Source: Pseudomonas cavernicola (GTDB lineage Bacteria; Pseudomonadota; Gammaproteobacteria; Pseudomonadales; Pseudomonadaceae). From it: DNA of 64,000 nucleotides. Position 1 is the stretch's first letter. The number at the start of each line of letters is the position of its first letter. The DNA lies in the NCBI RefSeq assembly GCF_003596405.1, contig NZ_QYUR01000002.1, forward strand, positions 1,442,501-1,506,500, given 5' to 3'. Under the pieces are notes generated by a model. The model saw nothing but the letters and a program-made list of their open reading frames with translations, ran no database searches and was not told the DNA's origin. Positions 8,133 to 15,978 of the stretch are shown here, in pieces. Position numbers and translations under genes: made by a program.

Positions 8133-8547
8133 ATCCAGAAGAACCTTAAGTAGGAAAGGGACGACGGCGCGATCCTGTCGTGCCGTAACCACTCTGACAA
8201 GCGCTTGCCGACGAGTAGCACGGGTTATTTCACAGTTGGTAAATATTTGTTTTATGGGGAGAACTTGCGGTTTTTTTGATGGTCCTACCCAGCTTGTAGG
8301 ACTGGTTTTACGCGTGCTTACCGGTCCGTCATGAGGCCGGTTTAGGGGTTTCTACAGGCCCTAAAGCTCGGCAATCCTCTCGCGCTGTTCCCGCCTTTTC
8401 AAGTTCAACCAATGACTCTGCGTACTGCATCTCAAACCTGCAGTATTGCTAGCGGCTGCCGGGCCGCTAACGGGCTGAGGGGTTGATTCGCTTACCTATC
8501 GCGGTCTACGTTGTTGTTTGAAGGCCGCGGGCAACCTAGCAAGGTTC
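8133..8547. other. Intergenic gap, no gene seen
   Basis: This holds the promoter region of the upstream glycine-zipper gene on its left side and the 3' flank of the molybdoenzyme on its right. A moderately AT-rich patch (about 8220-8285) is the likely promoter zone. I see no RNA gene or conserved small frame. Confidence 0.4.
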
Positions 8548-10878
8548 TTAGACAATCCGTCCGTTATCGCGCGCCGCCTCGAAGCGAATGGCGATGAACT
8601 TCGAAGTCGGCGTGAAGCTGCCATCACCCACGCTTTCCAGCGGCACCAACGGGTTGGTCTCCGGATAGTAGGCGGCGGCCTGGCCTGCCGGGATATCGAA
8701 GGCCAGCAGGGTGAAGCCGCTGATCCGGCGTTCGCGACCGTCGCCCCATAACGACAGCACATCGACTTTCTGCCCCGGCTTGTAGCCCAGTCGGATGATG
8801 TCGGCTTCGTTGGCGAACACCACATTGCGTTGGCCTTTAACCCCGCGGTAACGGTCGTCGAGGCCGTAGATGGTGGTGTTGTATTGATCGTGCGAACGCA
8901 TGGTTTGCAGGATCAGATCCGGCACTTCGCCACGGGCACGGATGCCTTCGTGGACGAGATCGGTCGGCAGGCTGTTGGCTTTGAAGTTGGCTCGCCCAGA
9001 CGAGGTGTTCCAGCGCCGTTGCGCCGCGGCGTTACCGAGGTAGAACCCACCGGGTTCGCGTGCCCGCTGGTTAAAGCCGTTGAAGCCGGGAATGGTGTCG
9101 GAAATCAGCTCGCGAATGCGGTCGTAATCTTCGACCAGCCAGAGCCAATCCACCGGTTTCTTACCCAGGGTGGCGGCGGCGATGCCGGCGACGATGGCCG
9201 GCTCCGAGCGCATTTGCGGGCTTAGCGGCTGCAGTTGGCCATTGGAGGCATGCACCATGCTGAAGGAGTCTTCCACGGTCACGGCTTGTGGGCCGTTGGC
9301 TTGCTGGTCGATGTCGGTGCGGCCGAGGCACGGCAGGATCAGCGCCTGCTTGCCCATGGTCAGGTGGCTGCGGTTGAGCTTGGTGCTGATCTGCACGGTC
9401 AGCTCACAATTTTGCAGGGCCTGCGCGGTGCGAGTGGTGTCGGGCGTAGCCATGGCGAAATTGCCGCCGAGGCCGATAAACACCTTGGCGCGACCTTCGA
9501 GCATGGCGTGGATGGCCTCCACGGTGTTGTGCCCGTCGGCGCGCGGCACCGGGAATTTGAAGCGCCGCTCCAGCGCATCGAGAAAGAAGGCCGGTGGCCG
9601 GTCGTTGATGCCCATGGTCCGGTCGCCCTGCACATTGCTGTGGCCACGCACCGGGCAGAGACCGGCACCAGGCTTGCCAAGGTTGCCGCGCAGCAGCATC
9701 AGGTTGGCGATTTCCTGGATGGTCGGCACCGAATGGCGATGCTGGGTGATGCCCATGGCCCAGCACACGATCACCCGTTCGGCGTTGCGGTAGAGGTGGG
9801 CGAGCTGTTCGATCTCGGCTTTTGGTAGGCCGGATTGCTCGACGATCTGCTGCCAGCTCGTGGCGTCCACCACGGCCAGATAGGCCTCGACCTCGGCGGT
9901 GTGCTGCTCGATAAAGGCATGGTCGAAGACCGCGGAGTGCCCCTTGGCCAGGGCCTCGCGCTCCCATGTCAGGAGGAACTTGGCCATGCCGCGCAGCACC
10001 GCCATGTCGCCACCCAGGGCTGGGCGGAAGTAGGCGGTGTTGGTCGGTTTATCGCTGTTGCTGAGCATTTCCAGCGGATGTTGCGGGTGTTGGAAGCGCT
10101 CCAGGCCGCGCTCTTTCAGCGGGTTGATGCAGACCACCTGGGCGCCACGTTTGACCGCCTCACGCAGCGGTTCGAGCATGCGCGGGTGGTTGGTGCCGGG
10201 GTTCTGGCCGATCACGAAAATCGCATCGGCGTGCTCGAAGTCTTCGAACGTCACGCTGCCTTTGCCAACCCCGACACTCTGGCCGAGCGCCACACCGCTG
10301 GCCTCGTGGCACATGTTCGAGCAGTCGGGAAAGTTGTTGGTGCCGTAAGCGCGGACGAACAGCTGATAGAGGTAGGCGGCCTCGTTGCTGGCGCGGCCGG
10401 AGGTGTAGAACTCGGCCTGGTTCGGGCTTTCCAGGTTGTGCAGATGTTTGGCGATCAGGGCGAACGCGGCGTCCCAACCGATCGGCCGATAGTGGTCGCT
10501 GTCCGGGTCATAGCACAGCGGTTCGGTCAGCCGGCCTTGGTATTCCAGCCAGTAATCGCTCTGCTCGCGCAGGGTGCTGACGCTGTGTTTGGCGAAGAAG
10601 GCGGCATCCACCCGGCGCTTGGTGGCTTCCCAGTTGACCGCCTTGGCGCCGTTCTCGCAGAACTTGACCATGCCACTTTCTGCCGACTCACCCCAGGCGC
10701 AGCCGGGGCAGTCGAAACCGCCGTGCTGGTTGGTCTTGAGCAGGGTACGGATGTTCTTCAGCGCGTTATCACTCTCCAGCCAGGCGTGCGTCACGCTGCG
10801 CAGCGCGCCCCAGCCGCCGGCCGCACCTTTGTAGGGTTTGTAGCGTTTGGTCGGGTTGAGGTCGGCGTGGTGGCTCAT
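8548..10878 (-). CDS. Molybdopterin oxidoreductase, FdhF/YdeP family
   Basis: 776 residues, the usual size for YdeP-like formate-dehydrogenase-type proteins. The N-terminal region has FDCPGCAWGE (Cys57, Cys60) and the molybdenum-domain segment SNMCHEASGVAL, where Cys190-His191 occupies the place of the Sec/Cys-His pair that ligates Mo in FdhF. IFVIGQNPGTNHPRML and the C-terminal molydopterin-dinucleotide domain (VFANEADIIRLGYKPGQKV) follow. The classical CxxCxxxC [4Fe-4S] N-terminus is not complete. It is cytoplasmic, with no Tat signal. It overlaps fdhD by 4 bases (ATGA), so the enzyme and its sulfurtransferase are made together. The substrate is uncertain; formate is assumed by homology only. 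Confidence 0.9.
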   Translation of the reverse strand: MSHHADLNPTKRYKPYKGAAGGWGALRSVTHAWLESDNALKNIRTLLKTNQHGGFDCPGCAWGESAESGMVKFCENGAKAVNWEATKRRVDAAFFAKHSVSTLREQSDYWLEYQGRLTEPLCYDPDSDHYRPIGWDAAFALIAKHLHNLESPNQAEFYTSGRASNEAAYLYQLFVRAYGTNNFPDCSNMCHEASGVALGQSVGVGKGSVTFEDFEHADAIFVIGQNPGTNHPRMLEPLREAVKRGAQVVCINPLKERGLERFQHPQHPLEMLSNSDKPTNTAYFRPALGGDMAVLRGMAKFLLTWEREALAKGHSAVFDHAFIEQHTAEVEAYLAVVDATSWQQIVEQSGLPKAEIEQLAHLYRNAERVIVCWAMGITQHRHSVPTIQEIANLMLLRGNLGKPGAGLCPVRGHSNVQGDRTMGINDRPPAFFLDALERRFKFPVPRADGHNTVEAIHAMLEGRAKVFIGLGGNFAMATPDTTRTAQALQNCELTVQISTKLNRSHLTMGKQALILPCLGRTDIDQQANGPQAVTVEDSFSMVHASNGQLQPLSPQMRSEPAIVAGIAAATLGKKPVDWLWLVEDYDRIRELISDTIPGFNGFNQRAREPGGFYLGNAAAQRRWNTSSGRANFKANSLPTDLVHEGIRARGEVPDLILQTMRSHDQYNTTIYGLDDRYRGVKGQRNVVFANEADIIRLGYKPGQKVDVLSLWGDGRERRISGFTLLAFDIPAGQAAAYYPETNPLVPLESVGDGSFTPTSKFIAIRFEAARDNGRIV

Positions 10879-11735
10879 GAGGTTAACTCCGGGCTGTAAA
10901 CCCGCGGCGCACTATGGTGCGGCAGGTGGATCAAGTTGAGGTTGTGTTGACGCGCCCACTGCACGGCGAGGCCGGTGGGGGCGGAGAGGCTGACCAGGGT
11001 TTGAATGCCGGCGCGCAGGACTTTCTGGATCAGTTCCAGGCTGCAACGGCTGGTGACGATGGCCAGGCCGCCGGCCACCGGTAGTTGCTGGCGCTTGATG
11101 GCACCGATCAGTTTGTCCAGAGCGTTATGCCGGCCGATGTCTTCGCGGCCCAAACGCAACTCGCCGTCCCCATCCATAAACAGTGCGGCATGCACGGCAC
11201 CGCAGTGCTGGCCGAGTGGCTGGTAGCAGCTGATGCGTTGGCGCAGGCCATGCAGCCAAGCTAGCGGCGGCAACGGGGCGCCGGCGAGTACCTTGAGCGA
11301 AGGTAGGGCCTGTTCCACGGCCTCCACGCCGCACAGGCCGCAGCCGCTGCTGCCCGTCAGTTGCCGGCGCTGTTGCTTGAGATTCCAGAAGGCACGGCTG
11401 CTGATCTGCAGCTGTGCTTGGCGAGCGGCGCCGGTGCCACTCAGGTGCACGTCATAAATTTCGTCGATGGACTCGACGATGCCGCTGCCGAGACTGAAAC
11501 CGACCACGAAATCTTCCAGATCAGCGGGCGAAACCAGCATCACCGCCTGGCTGATGCCGTTGAAGGCGATGGCCAGCGCAACTTCCTCGGCCAACTCGGC
11601 GGAGGCCGGCTGGGCCTGCTCGAGGTCGCAAAAACTGTAGGTCTGGCTGGCGGCGGCCAGAGGTAAGGTGAGGGGTGTCGAGGGCGGCGTGGCGGCACTG
11701 GCTGCCGGCGCGTTGGGTTGGCGCAGGGCATTCAT
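10875..11735 (-). CDS. fdhD: Formate dehydrogenase accessory sulfurtransferase FdhD
   Basis: 286 residues. FdhD moves sulfur from a cysteine desulfurase to the Mo cofactor of formate-dehydrogenase-type enzymes. The CxxC motif used for sulfur transfer is present as CGLCG (Cys132, Cys135). Other family blocks are NGISQAVMLVSPADLEDFVVGFSLG, DIGRHNALDKLIGA and SRCSLELIQKVLRAG. The first 30 residues are Ala/Pro-rich and poorly conserved. It is the first gene of a two-gene operon with the YdeP-type oxidoreductase. No second molybdoenzyme is visible nearby, so that neighbour is the probable client. Confidence 0.93.
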   Translation of the reverse strand: MNALRQPNAPAASAATPPSTPLTLPLAAASQTYSFCDLEQAQPASAELAEEVALAIAFNGISQAVMLVSPADLEDFVVGFSLGSGIVESIDEIYDVHLSGTGAARQAQLQISSRAFWNLKQQRRQLTGSSGCGLCGVEAVEQALPSLKVLAGAPLPPLAWLHGLRQRISCYQPLGQHCGAVHAALFMDGDGELRLGREDIGRHNALDKLIGAIKRQQLPVAGGLAIVTSRCSLELIQKVLRAGIQTLVSLSAPTGLAVQWARQHNLNLIHLPHHSAPRVYSPELTS

Positions 11736-11850
11736 CGGGATTCACCGGCTGGTTGTTATTTAACCAGCCTAGGCCGCTTGCCAGGCCTCGTCTAATCGCT
11801 AGTTCTGATGTTTTGATAGATGCGCTCGATGATGGCGAAAACGAGTCTAT

Positions 11851-12013
11851 GTAGGTTGGGTTAGCGGCGTAAGCGAAGATTGCACCGCTCCCACGATTCA
11901 CGTTGCTGCGTAACCCAACATTGCGGTGGTGCAGGCATCGGCGTATCGGTGGGTTACGGCGCGTCGGATATGGCGCATGAGCCTGGGACGTGGCGCGCCT
12001 AACCCACCCTACG
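11851..12013. repeat. Two adjacent GTAGG(G/T)TGGGTTAG-type palindromes
   Basis: One palindrome runs from GTAGGTTGGGTTAG (11851) to GCGTAACCCAAC (about 11919), and a second from GGTGGGTTACGGCGC (about 11948) to CTAACCCACCCTACG (12000-12013). The right end overlaps the stop codon of the LysR gene at 12009-12011, so the repeat supplies the TAG of that gene. Confidence 0.7.
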
Positions 12014-12902
12014 GTCGTGGCGTCTGCAACAACCCCTTGGCCTCGACGAAACAGGCTTCGGCCAGTGCCGAGCGCGGCGCGGTGCGGCGCATGATCAGCC
12101 CCAGCGGGGCCAGGGTGTGGGCATCCTCGATCGGTTGCAGGCGCAGGTGCTCGGTCAGCGCATCGAGACCGCCCTGCAGCGGCATGATCGCGCAGCACAG
12201 GCCGCCATGCACGGCTTGCAACAGTTGGTGGACGACATCGGTTTCCAGCAGCGGAATCGGGGTCAGACCACGACTGCGGAAGCCGTGGTTGATCGACTGG
12301 CGAAAATGCATGCCGCTGGACAGTAGGCCCAGTGGCAGCTCGATCAAGGCTTCCCAGCTCAGTGGCGTCGCGCCGAAGCTGAAGTGCCGTTGGTCATACA
12401 GCAGACCCATGCGGGTTTCGTCCAGCACCAGGCTGTCGAAGTGGTCGGCGTTCAGGTGGTCGAGGTAAGACACACCAAGGTCCAGACGGTTACTCGCCAG
12501 CTGTTCGAGGATCTGCTCGGAGCTGAGTGCCGACAGTTGGAAGCGCAGGCTCGGGTGCTGTTGATGCAGGCGTTGCAGCAGCGGCACCGGATCGAAGCTG
12601 GACAGCGGGACCACGCCCAGGCGCAAGGTGCCGATCAAGCTGCCGCGGCAGGCGGCGGCTTCGGCCTGCAGACCGTCGTATGCCGCGAGCACGCTGCGCG
12701 CCCAGGCCAGCACGCGCTCGCCCGGCTCGGTGAAACCTTCGAAGCGTTGACCGCGCTTGACCAGTGGCAGTTCGAGTTCTTCTTCCAAGCCGCGCAGGCG
12801 CATGGACAAGGTCGGCTGGGTCACGTGGCAGCGCGCCGCGGCTTGGCCGAAGTGGCGGGTCTCGTCCAGGGCGATCAGGAATTTCAGCTGTTTGATGTCC
12901 AT
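12009..12902 (-). CDS. LysR-family transcriptional regulator (OxyR-like length)
   Basis: 297 residues from the second ATG of an ATGATG pair; GGAG sits 2 bases before the first and 5 before the second, so the second is better spaced. The N-terminal HTH is MDIKQLKFLIALDETRHFGQAAARCHVTQPTLSMRLRGLEEEL, followed by the LysR effector domain. The early HFGQAAARCHVTQPTLS resembles OxyR-type HTHs, but the C-terminal half shows no redox CxxxxxxC motif; the Cys pair CC in GGLCCAIMP is not the OxyR arrangement. It lies immediately upstream of fdhD and the molybdoenzyme in the same orientation and probably regulates them. Its stop codon is the TAG of an inserted repeat. Confidence 0.88.
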   Translation of the reverse strand: MDIKQLKFLIALDETRHFGQAAARCHVTQPTLSMRLRGLEEELELPLVKRGQRFEGFTEPGERVLAWARSVLAAYDGLQAEAAACRGSLIGTLRLGVVPLSSFDPVPLLQRLHQQHPSLRFQLSALSSEQILEQLASNRLDLGVSYLDHLNADHFDSLVLDETRMGLLYDQRHFSFGATPLSWEALIELPLGLLSSGMHFRQSINHGFRSRGLTPIPLLETDVVHQLLQAVHGGLCCAIMPLQGGLDALTEHLRLQPIEDAHTLAPLGLIMRRTAPRSALAEACFVEAKGLLQTPRP

Positions 12903-13097
12903 CATCGCTCCGAGGCGCAGGCAGTCGACACGATTCTAACGTGCGCCGGCGTAACCGGTGTGGCGGCGCCGCTGGTCGGCTCGAAGCGTGTCTGCGCAAG
13001 GCCGACTAGACTTGCCCGGCGGCGGTTGGGTTGGACAGTGTGTGCAGCCGTCAGGACGACTAACTAATGGAGTTGCAACGCAACGGGAGTCACACCG

Positions 13098-13535
13098 ATG
13101 AGTATCTTCACGTTTGTCAAAGAAGCGGGCGCCAAACTCTGGGAATCGCTGGTCGGCCAGGAGGCGCAGGCGGCCGAGTCATTGAAGGAGCACGTGGCCA
13201 AGGTCGGCCTGGGAAATCCGAATATTCAGGTCACGGTGGAAGGCGAGAAGGTGATCGCCGCGGGTGAGGTGGCGACCCAGGAGGAGAAGGAAAAAATTCT
13301 CCTGGCGCTGGGCAACGTGGCCGGGGTCGGTGCGGTTGAGGATCGCATCACGGTGGCTGCGCCGGCTGCGGCGGCGCATTTCGTGACGGTGAAGAAGGGC
13401 GACACGCTAAGCGCGATTGCCAAGGCCGAGTACGGCAACGCCAATCTCTATCCGAAAATCTTCGAGGCGAACAAGCCCATGCTCAGCCACCCGGACAAGA
13501 TCTATCCGGGGCAGGTGCTACGGATTCCTGAGTAA
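13098..13535 (+). CDS. kbp: BON-LysM potassium-binding protein Kbp (YgaU)
   Basis: 145 residues, the normal size. An amphipathic N-terminus is followed by a BON domain (about 35-85, including VTVEGEKVIAAGEVATQEEKEKI and VAGVGAVEDRI) and a C-terminal LysM domain (about 96-144: VKKGDTLSAIAKAEYGNANLYPKIFEANKPML, HPDKIYPGQVLRIP). In E. coli this protein is a cytoplasmic K+ sensor. There is no signal peptide here, consistent with that. The start at 13098 follows GGGAG about 10 bases upstream. It is a single gene converging on yrfG. Confidence 0.92.
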   Translation: MSIFTFVKEAGAKLWESLVGQEAQAAESLKEHVAKVGLGNPNIQVTVEGEKVIAAGEVATQEEKEKILLALGNVAGVGAVEDRITVAAPAAAAHFVTVKKGDTLSAIAKAEYGNANLYPKIFEANKPMLSHPDKIYPGQVLRIPE

Positions 13536-13628
13536 TTTCCAGGGGCCGGGAGGTTGCAGAGCCTGCCTCTCTCCAGAGGTGAGAAGGGTGGATTCTGCAG
13601 GGCGAGGGCAGGGGTGAGGGTTGGCTAA

Positions 13629-14300
13629 TCAGGCTCCACCCAGCCCCTCAATAAGCCGGCGATAATCCTCGACCGCGGCGAATTCCTCGGTGTCCTTCGG
13701 GCCTTTACGGCTGTCCGGTTCGCGCACGGCGAGCAGGTGGGCCACGCCGAACTGCCTGGCGCTACGCAGGATCGGTAGGCTGTCGTCGATAAACAAACTG
13801 CGCTTCGGCTCGAAGCCAAAGTCCTGTTGCAGGGCGAACCAGAACTGCTGGTCTTCCTTGGGGAAACCATAATCGTGGGAGCTGATCAGTCGGTCGAAGT
13901 AGGGCGCCAGCTCGATCCTTTCCAGCTTCAACGACAGCGAGTCGCGGTGCGCGTTGGTGATCAGCGCCACGCGCTTGCCGGCATTACGCAGGGCGGCGAG
14001 ACAGGTATCGGCGTCCGGGCGCAAGGCAATCAAGTCGGCAACCTCGCGCTTCAGCTCGCGGATCGACAGCTTCAGCTCGCGGCTCCAGAAGTCCGTGCAA
14101 TACCAATTCAATTGCCCGGCGTGCTCGCGAAACAGCGGCAGCAGTTCGGCGTCGGCCTGGCTGCGGGCGATGCCGTGGTGCTCGGCATAACGCTGCGGCA
14201 AGTGCTCCAGCCAGAAGTGATTGTCGAAGTGCAAATCGAGCAAGGTGCCGTCCATATCGAGGAGGACGGTGTCGATGTCGGCCCAGGGCAGTTGAGGCAT
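13629..14300 (-). CDS. yrfG: HAD-family GMP/IMP nucleotidase YrfG
   Basis: 223 residues starting at MPQLPWADID (14298-14300), the usual length for YrfG; an in-frame ATG at 14336 would add 12 residues. HAD motif I is LLDMDGTLLDLHFDN (Asp nucleophile), motif II is ALITNAHRDSLSLK, and motif III/IV is KEDQQFWFALQQ with SLFIDDSLPILRSA. It dephosphorylates purine 5'-nucleotides. It is divergent from nudE, whose product also cleaves nucleotides, so the pair fits nucleotide housekeeping. Confidence 0.88.
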   Translation of the reverse strand: MPQLPWADIDTVLLDMDGTLLDLHFDNHFWLEHLPQRYAEHHGIARSQADAELLPLFREHAGQLNWYCTDFWSRELKLSIRELKREVADLIALRPDADTCLAALRNAGKRVALITNAHRDSLSLKLERIELAPYFDRLISSHDYGFPKEDQQFWFALQQDFGFEPKRSLFIDDSLPILRSARQFGVAHLLAVREPDSRKGPKDTEEFAAVEDYRRLIEGLGGA

Positions 14301-14446
14301 GGCGGCTTCTTGTACGGTTCTGGTGGCGGATTGCATGAGAATGACGCGATTGAGCTGGCAACGGTCGCCTAGACGAAATCTGTCACGGCGATAATCGCAA
14401 CGGCCGCGGTATGATAACCCGCCAGGTCACGCCAAGGAGCCGTCCC

Positions 14447-15025
14447 ATGCGTCAGAAACCCACCGTACTCGCCCGCGAGATCGTCGCGAGTAGTCGTCTG
14501 TTCCGCGTCGAGGAGTTGCAGCTGCGCTTCGCCAATGGCGTCGAGCGTACCTACGAACGTTTGGTGGGCAAGGGTGCGGGCTACGGCGCGGTGATGATCG
14601 TGGCGTTGGTAGATGCCGAGCATGTGTTGTTGGTGGAGGAGTACTGCGCCGGCACGGACGATTATCAGCTGTCCCTGCCCAAGGGGCTGATCGAGCCGGG
14701 CGAGGATGTCCTGGCCGCCGCCAACCGCGAGCTTAAGGAAGAGGCAGGGTTTGGCGCGCGGCGGTTGGAGCTGCTGACCGAATTGTCACTATCGCCGGGT
14801 TACATGAGCCAGAAAATTCAGGTGGTGCTGGCCCGCGATTTGTACCCGGAAAGCCTGCCGGGCGATGAGCCGGAACCGCTGGGCGTGGAGCGGGTCAACC
14901 TGCGGGAAATCACCAGCCTGGTGCAGCACCCGCAATTCAGCGAAGGGCGGGCTTTGGCCGCGTTGTATCTGGCGCGTGATCTGTTGACCCAGCGCGGCGA
15001 CTTCTTGCCTGGAGAACGCCCGTGA
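14447..15025 (+). CDS. nudE: ADP compounds hydrolase NudE
   Basis: 192 residues from the ATG at 14447, which has AAGGAG 7 bases upstream; the frame also opens at 14411 without an RBS. The Nudix box is exact: GLIEPG-E-DVLAAAN-RELKEEAGF (about residues 82-104). The protein hydrolyses ADP-ribose, NADH and similar ADP compounds. It overlaps cysQ by 4 bases (GTGA), giving a two-gene operon for nucleotide recycling. Confidence 0.93.
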   Translation: MRQKPTVLAREIVASSRLFRVEELQLRFANGVERTYERLVGKGAGYGAVMIVALVDAEHVLLVEEYCAGTDDYQLSLPKGLIEPGEDVLAAANRELKEEAGFGARRLELLTELSLSPGYMSQKIQVVLARDLYPESLPGDEPEPLGVERVNLREITSLVQHPQFSEGRALAALYLARDLLTQRGDFLPGERP

Positions 15026-15858
15026 ACGCCGCAAGCCTCAGCCACCCTTATCTGCCGCAGGTCATTGAGCTGGCCCGGCGGGCGGGTGAGGCCATCCTGC
15101 CGCATTGGCGCTCGGGCGTGACGGTCACGACAAAGGTCGATGCCTCGCCGGTCACCGCCGCCGATCTGGCCGCCCATGACGTGCTGGTCGCTGGACTGAC
15201 GGCGCTCGATCCGAGCATTCCGGTGTTGTCCGAGGAGGCGGCGGATATTCCCTTGCGCGAGCGCGGGCAGTGGACGCGTTGGTGGCTGGTCGATCCACTG
15301 GATGGTACGAAGGAATTTATCACCGGTAGCGAAGAGTTCACCGTCAATGTGGCGCTGATCGAACACGGTCGCGTGCTGTTTGGCGTGGTCGGTATGCCTA
15401 CCACTGGCCGCTACTATTATGGCGGCGCCGGCTTGGGTGCTTGGCGTGCGGAGGCGGACGGCGTGGTCGCTGCGGTCGCGGTGCGGATTGCACCAAACGA
15501 GGCGTTCACCGTGGTTGCCAGCCGCCGGCACTCCAGCCCGGCGCAGGAGCGGTTGCTGGCCGGCTTGGCTGAGCGCTTTGGTGATTTGCAACTGGCCAGT
15601 GTCGGCAGTTCGTTGAAGTTCTGCCTGCTCGCCGAAGGCGCCGCGGATTGCTATCCGCGCTTGGCGCCCACCTCGCAGTGGGATACCGCGGCGGCGCAAG
15701 GCGTGCTCGAAGGCGCCGGTGGCGAAGTGCTGGATATCAAGGGCGCGCCGTTGACTTACGAAGCACGGGAATCCTTCCTCAATCCGTCCTTCCTGGCCCT
15801 GCCGGCGGCTGCCGAATGGCGCGCCGAGTTGATTCAGCTAGCGCGCGCCTTGGACTGA
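15022..15858 (+). CDS. cysQ: 3'(2'),5'-bisphosphate nucleotidase CysQ
   Basis: 278 residues with a GTG start at 15022 inside the nudE stop, preceded by GGAG at 15011. It removes the 3'-phosphate from PAP/PAPS in sulfate assimilation. Inositol-monophosphatase-fold metal motifs are visible: LSEEA (Glu ligands), WWLVDPLDGTKEFITG and, near the C-terminus, APTSQWDTAAAQGVLEGAGG. The context (nudE upstream, fabY convergent downstream) matches what I recall of other Pseudomonas. Confidence 0.94.
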   Translation: MNAASLSHPYLPQVIELARRAGEAILPHWRSGVTVTTKVDASPVTAADLAAHDVLVAGLTALDPSIPVLSEEAADIPLRERGQWTRWWLVDPLDGTKEFITGSEEFTVNVALIEHGRVLFGVVGMPTTGRYYYGGAGLGAWRAEADGVVAAVAVRIAPNEAFTVVASRRHSSPAQERLLAGLAERFGDLQLASVGSSLKFCLLAEGAADCYPRLAPTSQWDTAAAQGVLEGAGGEVLDIKGAPLTYEARESFLNPSFLALPAAAEWRAELIQLARALD

Positions 15859-15872
15859 TCGACATTTGATCG

Positions 15873-15893
15873 TGCCCACGCTCCGCGTGGGCA
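15873..15893. repeat. Short hairpin between convergent cysQ and fabY
   Basis: TGCCCACG (15873-15880) pairs with CGTGGGCA (15886-15893) around a 5-base loop. It is followed by more GC-rich palindromic pieces (GAGACGCTCCGCGTC; GGAGC...GCTCCCACGC) up to about 15960. This is repeat-type intergenic DNA that could help end both convergent transcripts; it lacks a U-tract. Confidence 0.5.
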
Positions 15894-15978
15894 TGCAGCC
15901 TGAGACGCTCCGCGTCTGCCAGGAGCGGCCCTCGCGGGGCTCCCACGCAAGCGCGGGAACCATCAGAATCAGAACCCT

